The position numbers and the translations under genes are program-made. A model generated the notes under the pieces. That model ran no database searches, had not been told where the DNA came from, and saw only the letters and a program-made list of their open reading frames with translations. A DNA stretch of 64,000 nucleotides, from assembly GCA_018292915.2 (NCBI GenBank), contig JACVVK020000018.1:581001-645000 (forward strand), in the 5' to 3' direction. Below are positions 36,079-49,474 of this stretch, one piece after another. Source of the DNA: Batillaria attramentaria. Its lineage: Eukaryota; Mollusca; Gastropoda; Batillariidae. The stretch's first letter is position 1. Each line of letters opens with the position of its first letter.

Positions 36079-38145
36079 TGTCATGCGCGTTATGATTCTT
36101 GTCACTCTCTAATGACTGCTGTCAGTGTTTCAGTTAGCTGACGCCACGCCTCTTAGACAGTGACAACAGCTCTCGGTGTCGGTTGCGCAGGTGGTCGACG
36201 TCCGTCGCACATCGCTGAACACACCACTATCTGCCAGTGTGTCAAAGATGGGTGACGCCAAGTCTCCTATGACGTCATCAGTCCACGCACTTGTCACAGT
36301 CCTACAGCTCGGCGCAGTTTTTGACGCTATTTATCTGTGAACCGTCTGGCGTGCCGGAAGTTGTAACGTAATTCACGCTTTCAGTGCACTGGTACTCCTT
36401 TCGTGACGTTAGAGGTTCCACGAGCCTACTTACCACGAGCGAAAAACGATTTTTGCGACAGTAGTTACTGCCCCTGTGACCGGCGTCAGTGTTCGAGACA
36501 AGTTCAAATGTTGGATATCGGATGGACCGTACATTTTCTGCAGTGTTTTTTAGCCGAAACAAAATGGCATAATTGCGTATGTCCGTTTTCCTGTACGCCC
36601 TTCAGGATAAATCGGACATTTAGTGAAAACAATATCCAGTTTCTGTGAAACTCTCCTCCTCATCTGTGATAAAAGGCATTTTTATGGTCGTGCTTTCTAT
36701 GAGCCAATACACAGCTGCCGCGCAATGCTTTTTTGGGAACTAGTCGGTTTACACATTTTGCTCGTTCGCTGTAGTCTTTTGCTTAAATATGTCTTTCCAG
36801 ATCCTACCAACTTTTTAGCTTTTAAAACTGTTTTTAAAGTTGCGTGATTGTGTGCATTTTGTCCCGAGCGGGAATGCAATGAATGATACGTGCTCATGCT
36901 CGCTTTTTTCCCGATCCAGAGACAATTTTTTATGACTACACGGCGTTCAGTCGCTTTTGCCCACACGCATTGTACTTCGAAACTGTGTTCCTGATTACGC
37001 ATAGGTGCGCGTATTTGTACGCACAAAACTCTTCAATTGATGCACAAATTTGAGGACAAAGCGTCACAAGGGACGCGCGTTTTCGGTCTCACCGTGACAA
37101 ACATTATATGTCCAACACTCTCACAGAAACTCGATGAAGAAACAGCGATCTGTAACTAGCAACGGACACTTACAGCATCACATTTCCACTGAGCCATTGT
37201 GCATAACAGCCAGAAATTGATTGGCTTATGCACTCTTGGACACTTTTTGTCCAATCATAATGCTGTTTTTGTAAGCGCGCGGGTCTCTCGCCTTGCTTGA
37301 TATGCTACAATTCACATACACACTCCTACTTGGATACTTTTGTAAACAGCAACAACAACAAAATAGTTTTGACTTTCAGACTTTTTTTTTAAATGCCAAC
37401 AGACCATGGATCCTCAAAAATTTACAAAAGGACCCCCAAAAATATGGAGAGAGAGTCGCAAGGACTCTTGTATTTTTGAATCACCGGGAACACTTCGAAA
37501 ATGCGGTTTGGGCGTAACTCTTGCCAGTTCTGTAGATCCCTGATGGCGCACACTGTTTACTGTGCAGGCAACACACATAGTGACATAGGTCTGGTTTCTT
37601 TTCATTGGCATTTGACAGGAATTGTGAGTGTGTACACTGGCAGTTTATCTTAAATACCAGCATTAGCATATTGTATACGCTGGGTTTTTATGTTTTGTTT
37701 TAGTCAACTTTCTAGTCTGCAGTTTGTGTTTTGTTAAAGTGGTTCTGTGTGTGCGTTTTCTGCAGGCATAGTGAATACTCATTCCGTGTCCCTGTGTGTG
37801 TGTGTGTGTGTGTGCGCGCGCGCGTGCGGTGTGTGATGCGAAAATGATAATCGTGAAAGATGCTTGTATCCATCGAAAAAACTTGCTGTATTTGCTCTTA
37901 AGTGCCTATGAGTTACTGTTGTTACGCAAAGTGTGCTGAATGTGCTTACAGTCAGCTATTTGTTGCTGTTCATAAACGAGAGAGAGAGAGAGAGAGAGAG
38001 AGTATCTCATTTTCCAATCAGCTCGTCAGCTGGGCGATTCAGTCTGGCTTTTGTGACCAGACTAGGTTTGGTTTTCAATTATGCAGGTTTGGACGTTAAA
38101 AAAAAAATCTCAGAAAAGATGTGAACAACATGGCGTTTTAATAAA
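36079..38145 (+). other. Possible long 3' UTR of the upstream gene
   Basis: About 2 kb with few recognised repeats, apart from short TG and GA runs (near 37795-37815 and 37978-38002). AATAAA is at 38140-38145. No other gene was recognised, so assignment as 3' UTR is an inference. Confidence 0.35.
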
Positions 38146-38454
38146 CATCCAAGTGGGTCAGTTTTGCTTTATTCATGTGTGTGAATGAGTCCCACCAGAT
38201 GGCTGTCATTTTACGCAGTGACTTCTCGGCGTATAAACGCCCCCTAACGCCATATGTGGCAAGGTTTCTTTTGTTGCAAAGTAAGTCAACTGCCGGCTGA
38301 CCCCCACCATTCAGCCAACAGTTTGAGATATTAACATCTTGACACGTCGCACCTCATTCCGTTAAAGAAAAAGATATCGCCCATCTTCAAGCTTACAATT
38401 TATGATGTGTCACTGATGCTCAGAAACGCGAGAAAGTAAGGAACACGTTGTCAA

Positions 38455-38619
38455 CTTGTTTCTCTATAGAGAAACAACTTTACAGGATGGGGCAGATTTC
38501 GCTACGCGCAGCAGCATGTTTCAGTGATACAAAACTGTGACGTTTCTCCAGACAATACATACTTCCACTCACACAGTGACGCTACGAAATCTGCGTCATA
38601 GACACCTTACGTGCACGCT
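38455..38619 (+). repeat. Dispersed element with terminal palindrome, copy A
   Basis: It starts with the 18-bp perfect palindrome GTTTCTCTATAGAGAAAC and continues through GGGGCAGATTTCGCTACGCG and GATACAAAACTGTGACGTTT to GACACCTTACGTGCACG. An inverted, highly similar copy is at 63612-63784. Confidence 0.75.
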
Positions 38620-38984
38620 TAACCCCAGTCACCTGGCTAAGAGGTCGAGGTCGTACCTTTAGCCACAGGTCCAAACTATTATATGTGTTCCTGGGCGAGT
38701 GAAAACTGTGATGGCGAGGAGTTAGTAATTGTAACCGTTATGTGCTTATACCTCATTATATTTGGGGCAAATTACTTTTTGAGGATGGCGAGTGGCGCTA
38801 AAAATGCCGGCAGAAACATGGAGAATCAATCGGGAGCCATTTCACAATAAGCGCAGAAAGAGAGGGGACCACTGAGAAAGGTGCAGATTTGGCTTCTACT
38901 GAAAACAGGTTTCGAGTCGATTTTCAAGATTCATTTGATACTGCTGGTCGGACGGACTCAGCTGGGTTGTTGTGGGATTTCTTT

Positions 38985-38985
38985 T

Positions 38986-39016
<31 letters not shown>

Positions 39017-39018
39017 GT
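38985..39018. repeat. Poly-T/poly-G tract
   Basis: About 13 T followed by more than 20 G. Such tracts are a likely assembly weak point. Confidence 0.9.
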
Positions 39019-39168
39019 AAAAATCAACTATTTGTCCTGCGTTCTTTTTGGCGGGAGTTGAGACGCGTCCCCCATCCCCAAACAAAAAACAAACACCCAA
39101 TCAACCACACAAAAGAGTAAAGTTAAAATGATTCGATTCGTTATGAAGAACAGATCTGCCGCTCCACG

Positions 39169-39606
39169 TCACATCTTTTTAGGCAAAACTGCCGTCCGTG
39201 TTTTCCTTTTATAAGTTGTTTCAATCCGCTGCAACAGCCGTGCGATTTGTGTGGCCCGTCGTCTCTCCAAGATCACACTCAACCCGTACAGATACGGGTT
39301 CAGCGCAGACGCCAGGGGCAAAGCGAACGCAGAAGCTGTAGCGTGGAGCTCGTCGGAGACAGCAACGCCACAAAGGTCCACCACACCGACCAGACTGGAC
39401 GGGAGAAAACAGACGACGCTACACGCAGCTTGGAGTGTGAAACGGCGAGAGAGGGTCACGTCACTGGGGCTGTTTTCCTGCAACACGTTTAATTTACTTT
39501 ATTGTCCCCGACGGGAGATTGGTTCGGAGTGTGGAATAGGCGAGAACCGCAGTGTGAAAGAGCAATCGACTGCATCATAGATAAGCAGCACACACACCCG
39601 CACGAA

Positions 39607-39656
<50 letters not shown>

Positions 39657-42281
39657 CTGACACGCCGCAACCCGCTGCGCACGCGCAACCCCCCCCCCCC
39701 CCCCCCTCCCCACCCATATTCGTAGAGACAAAGAACAAAGATGGACACGAACCGACAAGGCCAGGATGTTCTCATGCGCACTGGAGAAATTGACCAGCAT
39801 CTGCCCGGCCGCGACAAACACCAGCACGATCGTGTTGAGAACGGCTCTGACGGCCAGCACGTAGTTCCGAGCGGGTTGTTCTTGGCTGCGTGAGACCAGC
39901 GGAAGACAAGCTCCCGTCCCGCTGTACACCGTCCGGTGCGAGGTCGACGTTGTGGGAAGCACAGCCAGCACCGAACAGGTCACCCAGATAACGGCACACG
40001 CCGCGTACGCCGTACGTCTCCTTCCCAGCAGCGCGCGGCTCGCCGGAAAAAAGAGTGTCAGAGAATAGTGAAGCGTGACCGCGAAAGAAATTAAGTGAGA
40101 CGCCTCAGAGGCTGTGAAGAACAAGACGCCGGCGAGTGCGCAGACTGTACTGTGTCTCCACCTGGCGTCCTCCCATAAGTATCTTCCCTCGAACACCCTG
40201 TCCGCTATGAGAATGACCACCAGATGCATGTTCACTACAAAGTCCGACACGGACAGATGAGTCACGAACGTGCCCAGGTTTGTTCTGTCCGAGTTTCTTT
40301 GCGCTAGACGTCGAACAACCAAGCTTCCAAGGTTTCCAACCAAACCACACACCGCTACAAAAGACAGAAACACGCGGAAGATATTCTGACCGATCAGCTG
40401 GTCGCAAGAGGAGATCACCCCACCGGGAGCATGGCAGTCGTTGGGGTTGAATCCTTCCGGCAGCATGGCAGGGCAGCAGAGCGTGAACTCGTCCGCGTAC
40501 AACGTCTGCAGAGGGTGGACACCACGGAACAATCCTCGAGACAGCTCGGACACCGGACAGTTGCGTACGTCCAGCACGCGGAGATCTTCCAACAGCTGAA
40601 AACCGCCGCCACTCACACGCTCGACACCTGCCCCAGACAGATTGAGGACCTGCAGGTTCGGCACGTGACTAAACGTGCTGTCGCCAACCTCCGTCAGGAC
40701 AGTGCGGGATAAATCGAGCGAGCGAAGGTTTGTGTGGAGGGAGGAGCCGAAAACACCGGCTTCCGATGGCGCTGACCACTTCAAAGGGTTCCCAGCCAGA
40801 ATGAGGACTCGGAGATGTCGAAGGGTGAATAGCTGGTGGCTGCTGATGACGTGAAGATCGTTATCAGACAGGTCAAGGACGCGCAGGTTGGGAAAGGTAG
40901 TGTTGTGGAAGCTGGCGAGTCCACAGCGGGCTAAGCTGAGAAAGATCAGCATCATGTTGTGACCCAAGTGTGCTGGATTCACGTCGCTTTCGCTAGCGTC
41001 CAGGTAGCGGAGTTCTGGATACAGGTGGGCCGAGAACAAACCATTGCACTTGAAGGACAACCCGTAGCACGTGCAGTTCTCCGGACAGGTCAGATTACAC
41101 AGCAGCTCGTCGTCGTGTTGAGGGCAGTGGGGCACGTCGTCACAAACGTACTTGGGATGCAAACAGACACGAGAAGCACGACAGCGGTAGTATCCGGGAC
41201 AAAGGTAACTGTCACACGCTGCCTCATCTTTACCACCGGGACAGTCCCTCACTCCGTTACAACGCACGAACACGGGTAAACACATGATCTCGTCCCCGGG
41301 ACAGCGAAAATGCTTTTCTGGGCACGGTGACCGATCCTTAGCCAGCCCTTGTGGCCATTTGTACTCTATCGTCGTTCTCTTGCCGTGCCCGTCGAAGTCC
41401 ACGACCATGGGAAGTGATTCTTTAATCTTACTCGGCTTCCACTGGCACAGCGATTCGTCTGCCCCGTTGACACAGTTCGGTACACCATCGCACAACTCCT
41501 CCAGCCGATAACAATCCTTGGTAGGAAAACAAAACAAAAAATATACTTGATTAACGGATTCAATGACTGTTATTGATGTTCCCTCGGTACGTGAGCAACT
41601 ACACCCCGTCGTTGGAGGGCTTTATCTCTGTTGCCATGGGCTGACGGTTGTTTTGCTGGGAGCCCACCATTGCTGAAGATAATCCGCACATAACAGTGGT
41701 AGCAATAACTACAGGGGCGGTCGGTGGTCTAGTGGTTAAGCGACTTCGTCACCAATGCGAGAGGTCAGGTTCGAGTCCCATTCGTGGCAAAGAAATTTTC
41801 CTTCTCGTACGTGGCACCGTTTAGTCGGGCCGATCGTCGAGGGTTGTCTCCGGGTACTCCGGCTTCCTCACCCTCTGCTGTGGAAATGTTCAGCCCACAA
41901 AATTTTAAAAGAAATCCAATTCTAAATTCCGAAACTTAAATAGCTGAGCCGACCCTTCGCATCACGTGGTTGTAATGTGTTCATGTCCAATGTGTGAGAG
42001 AATGCGTGTGATTCACGTAATATATAGCATCTCACCATTCTGGTCAGAGTCAACGATGACGAAAGCCCTCACACGGGATAGTCGAGCTGGTACGACGTAG
42101 GACTGTCAGTGCTCTGGTCGTGAGTTCAAATCCCGACTGGGAGACAAAAGTTTGCACTCGCTTCTTCCTCGTTTCTCCTTCTTGGCTCTTTTTTCTCCAT
42201 CACCCGTATGTGATGGAATGGGCATTGAATCCCTTAAAAACCAACCAACCAACCAACTCACCCGCTACACAAACCGCCCAA

Positions 42282-42376
<95 letters not shown>

Positions 42377-42571
42377 AGCTGGCTGGTAGGTTGTTTAAAG
42401 GACTAACCTCCCTTTCTACCACATATATGCGGGTGATATCAAAGATGGGCAGCACCGATATTGGGCATCCAGCCAGTATTCGACCCCACCACCCGAGTAT
42501 TCAGAATCCAACGCTTTCCCATTCGACTATCACGACTCTCAGCGAGCGAGCGAGAGAGAGAGAGAGAGAGG

Positions 42572-42603
<32 letters not shown>

Positions 42604-45600
42604 GAAAGACAGTACCTGGCCTTCGCCACATTTGAAGGGCTTGTCACCGGAAGAGCATGGCTGGAAGACACAGAACGACTCGTCGCTTCCATCACTACAA
42701 TCTTGCCGGAAATCGCACACCAGGGTGTAGGGCACGCGCTCCTCACCACTGCTGCACGTGAAACCTTCTATCAACGATGTCTTCATGGAGCTGCAAGGCG
42801 ACAACTCGCCCACGCAGCATTTGCTAACTTCGTCCATGGCCAGGAACGCGTGAGCAATGTGGCCATCAGAACACTCGATATGAGCGAACTTGCCCAGCCA
42901 ATTCTGCTGTAGGGATAGGAGCTGCACAGGACTCGGTGGGACTGCCTCTTTGGGATCAATGTCTTGCTCACACACAATACTCAGGCTTCTAGGAAGGTCG
43001 CATTTTCCCAGGGAGACGGTGGCATCACGTGTAGTGAAAGCCCCACAAGCTGGAGCTAATTTCTTATATTCCAACCTGAGGTCACCGGAGTAAGCGACAG
43101 TGCCATCTTCCCACATGAAAGTGTCACCGTATCTGCAGACACATGAGTGAATGGGAAAATTGGTAGGCTTTTGGTGGGCCATTACCCTGAACCAAACCAC
43201 AAGAACGTTCCAAACAAAGGGGGGAGTGGGCGTCTGGAAGTTAAACGTCGCTTTTTTCACCACGTCTGGGTGATATCAAGGAAGGGGCAACGAGGAAAAA
43301 AAAAGAAAAAAAAGCCAGACACAAATATTTGGCCCAAGCCGGGAATCGACTCACGACTCTTTGAAAAGTCTAACGCTCTACCATTCGGCTATTCCAGCTT
43401 CCCTCCTAAGAAAGATGCAAAAGGGAGCCCCCCCCCCCCCCCCCCACATGTCACACTTTAGAGCAGTTTTGGTGACTGACCCACGATGACCTACTCTATC
43501 CCCCCTCCCCACCCGTCTGTCTTTTTCACTGAACACATTTCGTACCGCACACGCGTTTCCCACGATTTAGACTCTCTAACACTTGAAAGTCCAATGCTCT
43601 ACCACTTGACTGCCCCGGCTAGCCATGGGAAGAAATTGAAAAGATACACAGACAACACTGCCACTTATGGCCAGCTAGCAAAATACAGTTCTACAGAAGA
43701 GGAGGAGTGGGGGTGCTTCGGAGTGTAACGTCCTTTTCCACCACGCAAGGGTGGTACAAAAGACGGAGCAAAGAGAAAAAAACAGGCACAAATTGGCCCC
43801 AGCACAACGCGAGCATTGGAAGTCCAACGCTCTAACATTCTGCTATCTCGGCTCCCCTTATACAGAAGAAGAGGCTCCGTTTATACAGTAGAAAGTTTTC
43901 GAGCGGATGAAATCACATGTGTGGCAGGTGAACGTAGGCCGTCCTGACGCCAGCATATATCCCCGTAGACTTCAGGTTCCTCTTCATGAATTCTCTCAGA
44001 GCCCGCGTCTCCCTAGGGGTGCTGAGGCTGACAAGGTATCCGCCCAGCTTCGTGCATTCAGCGCTGGCCTCCACCCACGTCAGAGGGGAGGCTGGAAACC
44101 GAAACACGTAGCACCCGCCGGCCACCAGGAATCCCCCCTGACCGCAGGAAACGTATGGACAACCCTCCTCGTCTTCTCCACGAGAACACTCGTGAGCCAA
44201 GTTGCACTGCAGGTGGGGCTGAAAGTCCGTCCAGTAGGGCACGGAACAGTTCCACTGCCCACTAGGCAAGCGTTCCGGTAACGACGCCACCTGCAGAAGA
44301 ATTCAGTTCAATTCAATTCAATTTAGTCAATCGAAATACTTTATAGTCTGTTTAAAAGACATTGCACCCATTACAAGGCTTTACATAGGGAGAATTCTTA
44401 ACACTTAAAGTGTCCCTGAACCCCCATTTTGAAAATTTTACGGCGGAAAGGTTGGCTATTTCTTAGTCCAATGCCGTTCTTTGCATGTTCGAAACCCGCA
44501 CATGAAGCCGTTAATCCGCCTTAATGCACCGCTGTAGCAGACGACACGCGCCCGGTTCGCGCAAGAGGCTGAGCACGCGGCGGAAACAGCTGAAGCTGAT
44601 GATGACGTCATCAGGGTTACACAGCAATGGCCGACGCGGACGCAAGTAGCAGAATCGCTCTGCCGTATCAATTCGAGCCACAAAGACATCGTGCGCTCGA
44701 AGCAGTTGAGGATAAAGCGACGAACCGATTGTAGGAGGTTCCTTGTCCGAAACGGCCGACTGGTGAGTACTTTGGATCGATCAGTGTTTCGTTTTACCTA
44801 GCCTGTTCACCCCCCTTCTCCCCTCTTCCGAACATGTGTTGTTTTGACCGACTTTCGTTCAGAATGTATCATCAGTCTTCACTAAAATGGCAGTTGTGGA
44901 AACTGTTAGACTATGTTCAACCACTGCGATCTGCTCATCTCAAGAGCTATTTTGCTATCACTCGCGACGAGCGCATAAGACTTTAGTAATAAAGTAAAGA
45001 CCACCTGATTTGCATTCCTTTCTGTTCACAGGTGTGCCTGTCTACACTGCAGGGTATGGACCATAGAGGGAGAAAAGTTTTGCGAATTGCCTCGCATTTG
45101 GGACGAGGCAGAGAAACAGAGGTACAACATGGCAGTTGTTTTATGTTACAGTGCCACTGCATTGATATAGATTTAATGTGCTCAGAGCTCACAATCAGTA
45201 CACTCTAACATGTCATGTTGAGGTGATGAATCATTGAATGTAATTGTTTCGTACGTTAGAATTTGGCAGATTCAATATGATATTGACATGGGCGCGGGAG
45301 GGGGGGGTGTGTGTGTGCAGAGTTTCTCGTGTTAGTTTCAGAAGTAATAGTGATAAAACATACAGATTACTTTGTACGGCACTACTGTGCTAAGAATTGG
45401 ATAAAATATGTTTTATGGGCCTGTCTGGCTTCCCTGCAAGGTTGACCTATCCAAAGGAATGGTCTAGGTAAAGGTTGGTTTCATTCACTGCATTTAGGTA
45501 GTTGTGGAGGGGCATTTGTTATTTTATTTGAGGATTAGCATGTGCATGTCATCTACTTCCCAAAACTAGGCAGTGCCACAGTGTTACTGATGAGTAAATA

Positions 45601-48600
45601 TTTCATCATTTTTGAGGGACCTGTCAGGAAACCTGTACATTGTGCTTATCAAACCACTTAGCAAATCTATTCACGCTAAGCATTTAGCCCCACCCTGGTG
45701 TATATTTTACTGCCATGTAGTATGTAATTCCTGAAAAGTTTGTGACATACATACATGTTTACAAAACCTTATTATTACAGGTCACAAGGGACTGGGACTG
45801 AGGCATGCATTACTGAGCTCCTTGGATTTTTTCCATGTTTGCCTGCAGCCTGATGTCAGCTTACTACCAATACAAGCAGGAACAAGGCACCATGGATAAG
45901 TCACAAAAAGAGTGAGTTAATGACAATGACCCTTCAGAATAATTCTCAAATTCATGAATTGACCCATCCACAACATCATCATTAGAGTGAAGGGCTCAGG
46001 AGCTCAAGTGTCAAATCGTTCCATATTATTAGTTTAAAGGCCCATTTCTTTAAAATCTTTGGATCATGAAATTAATGAACTGTTATTGTCATGCCACATG
46101 GTTCATTCAATCCTGGAAGTGAACCACAGGTGGTTGAGTGTGAATTGTATCAGGTTCTTATTTCGTTTCAGGAAGTATCGATACATGTTGCCATGGAGTA
46201 TTGGGCCGGACAATTCGGGTGCCAGTCCCATCCTGTGCCCTGAAGGCCATCAGGGAGGCCTTCCAAAGCGAAAACTTTCAGGGTTTTTAGTACCCCACCT
46301 TGTGATGAATGTACACAAAATAAATGTGATTTGAAAATCTTTAGTGTTTGGGACATTTCTTATTCAAGTAAGATATTTGCATGCTTTGCACACTGGGCAT
46401 GAATGGTGGTGTACACTGCTGCAGACCTACATGTATTTGTGGACTGTGCCTGTTTACCTCACTGCTATCTTTCTTCGCAGTAAAAAAAAAAAAAAAAACC
46501 CAACAACAAAAAACAGAAAATTTACCTGGGAAACTAGATTTGTCGCAAATTCTAAACCCAGTATTTATGACACACACATACTCATGAATGCATTCCTTCA
46601 TCGTTGATAATATGAGAGTGAGTGAGAGGATCCTGACCACACTTCCCAACTAGATGAGAAGAACTTTGAATTATGTAAATTTTGAATTTCAGTGTTACAT
46701 TTGTTAAATATTATACATGTATGAAAAACACACAATTCCATGAGAACCACCAAATCTGCTGGGACATATTTATTCGGAATGCAGGTATACACTCCTGGCA
46801 ATCACAGCAAGCAGGATGACTGGTGACAGTTCAGTCTCTAAATTATTGGGAGAGGTAGCCATGGCTTCTGTAGATGTTGGGTGATAGTGGAAAGCCGACA
46901 GTGGATCTGGCTTCTTGAAACGGTCTGGCATTGATTCATATATCAGTGCCGGGCCAGCAGAATATTGGGCAAAGAGTTCCTTTCAGTCTGGAACAGTAAA
47001 CTGAAAGGACAATTCAAACAAAATATACAATGCAGTTCCTCTCTCTCTTTTTTTTTTTTTTTTTTTTTTTGGGGGGGGGGGGGGAGGCTGGGAAACCACA
47101 TCACATTTAAACATACTCTTGAAAGTGTCTCTTGTCTCAGAAGGACACAAAGTTGAAAGACCACACCCACATTTTCCAAAGAGGTATTTGATTTTTTCAC
47201 TCTTGATATCATGAGTATGTGTAATATGGCTTTACAGTGGGTGTGAGCAAATAGGAAAATGCTGTGTGTTTAGGGCAAAACCTGAGTATTAAGAGGTGGA
47301 AGGATTCCAGGGCTGATGTTTGGTGCAGTGGGGACAACGTCGGTGTGCTTTTTCTGAGAAAGCGGTTGTCAAGGATGCTGCTCATAGCCAGGAATTCAGC
47401 CAAGTCTGCAAAAGTGCGGGTAGAAAAAAAAATGAATGTCTTCTTTCCATGACTCAGCAAGGTTTTTTGTTTGTTTTTTGTTTTTAAATAACCGTACATG
47501 CTGTACACTGTGTAAGTCTAATTATCAACAATAGTACTAACAGCAGAATATCTAGAACTGAAAGCTTTACATTTGCATATGTGAAGCTCATGTTACTTGT
47601 AGTATGACTCAAACTTTAGAAATTTCCATTTGGGGATCTCTCCAAGTTCTATTTCAATTTTCATGACTGGAAATACTAGCCTGCTGTGAACCAGTCCTTA
47701 GTTCTGCCATCCTCCTCCAGCTGCCCATGAGGTGGTTGTAGCCCTGATGCTTGTTTATGATTTGGTTCAGCCAACATTCTTTCGGGTAGTTTTGACAAAA
47801 TTGATCCACGCTCGTCTTCTCTCCGGTCAGTGTCTCTGCCGCGGGAAAGCGAAAGTGCTAACACCACTTTTCCCTGCAGAATTTGCGGCATAACCGAACA
47901 CGGCGCAAATCTTTCCCATTGCAATGAAACGATGCTACTTTTGGTCTGTTATCACGGAGCTCTTTCAAGTGTTTAGCTACTAGCACGCGGCACGCTTGGC
48001 TGCACGCATCGCGATCGCCCTTTGTTCTCGCAACGCTGCGCGGCCGATGCCCTGATGACGTCACGCGAGGGGCGCGTAAGCGATGCTGGTTTTTCGAGGC
48101 CTGCGCCCACGCGGTACCGATGTACTGGTGTTTGAAACCCGATAAAACGTTTTCTGCGCCGCCAGATACTGCAGCGCGTATGCATTTAGGCTCTTCTAAC
48201 AATGTATTATTGAAAACTTATACAGTTTGGGTGAGTGAAATGGGTGTTCAGGGACACTTTAAGAGCCCGAGCAAGATCACCCCCTGCTCAGCCCCTTTAT
48301 ATGATTAGACTCGGTGAAAATAACAAACCACTGAACACCAGTTACAGTCACCAACCCACTATTACGCAAGGCGTGGGCCTTCCTCGCTAGGTCCAAGGTA
48401 GGCAGGGCGTCCCTACGAGACTTCCCCGATCATTCATGGGTTACCCGAAGTAGGTCCAAGGATGCTGTAGATTGCATAATAGTGAAGTGGCTCCTAGTGA
48501 TCTTCAGAAAATTAAATCAAATAAAATTGTGATATTTGCATGGTCTTCCAAACGTTAAAGCACATTTCGTGCTGGTGTCTAAATGGTATAATGGTGGACA

Positions 48601-49412
48601 CCGCCAGCACAGGTCAGAACGATCCGTGAGACTAAAATCTTAAAATCAGAGCCTTTAAGTGACGTAGGTTCACTCACTGCGTGGAAGGAGAAGAGGAATC
48701 GGAATCCTTCGTAGCCACGTGTTCTGTAAATTCCAGGACCAGCACTCATGCCCACATGTACCTTTCTGACGTCATAGAGGGCTGTAGGTGGCGACAGGTT
48801 GCCACACCCGGACCACACCTCGTCCTGTTCACCCTGCACTCCCTCAGTGGTGAGAGTGACCGTGTCAGTACAGTAGGTTGTTTGCACTCTGGACGTTAAG
48901 AAGTGGACAGAACTGAGCATTATCTGGTGCTGCCGAGGAACCACTATGAAGACGCGGCTGTCCATGGGAAGGTCGTAGCCAAAACTGACCAACGGGTCCC
49001 AGTACGCCGTTTGGACAAACCCTTCATGGAAAAACACTGAATGATGAGAGCTAATGTGTGATGTGTGTGCGTGTGTGTGTGTGTGTGCCGGTGTACCAGG
49101 CCAGAATCTACCCCGTCCAGAATCTACCCCGCAGGAACTGGCCTAGGCCCAAATCTACCCGGGTAGAAACTGGACTAGGCCAGAAGCTACACCGGGTTTA
49201 AACTGGCCTGGGCCAGTTCCTATCCCCCCTGGCCCAGAATCTACCCCCTCCTGTTCTAGGCCAGTTTCTCTCCCCCTGGCCCCGAATGAAATAACACTTT
49301 GAAATAATAGTACTGTCTCCAAAAATGGTTCTTGTAAGTTTTGTTCATGCTAGTACAAGAGCATAATTATAAGTGAATATTTACTTTGTCAAAATTATGT
49401 GTTAATCACGGT

Positions 49413-49474
<62 letters not shown>

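Larger units (their letters stand above)
44409..48258. mobile_element. Kolobok-like DNA transposon with two convergent decayed genes
   Basis: The element is flanked by TTAA (44405-44408 and 48259-48262). Its inverted ends are AGTGTCCCTGAAC.CCCATTT at left and the complement at right, with about one mismatch in 21. It fills most of intron 2 of the GRL101-like receptor. The minus strand encodes a THAP zinc-finger start and transposase C-terminal remnants. The plus strand encodes a four-exon gene with a P2X7-tail-like cysteine-rich domain. TTAA duplications together with a THAP transposase are hallmarks of the Kolobok superfamily. piggyBac shares TTAA but not THAP, and P elements have THAP but 8-bp duplications. 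Both genes carry stops or frameshifts, so this copy is inactive. Confidence 0.82.

Noticed and set aside
40431..41511. Plus-strand frames opposite the first receptor
   Set aside because: They are antisense shadows of the LRR/LDLa exon, as are those at 59606-60659 opposite the second receptor.
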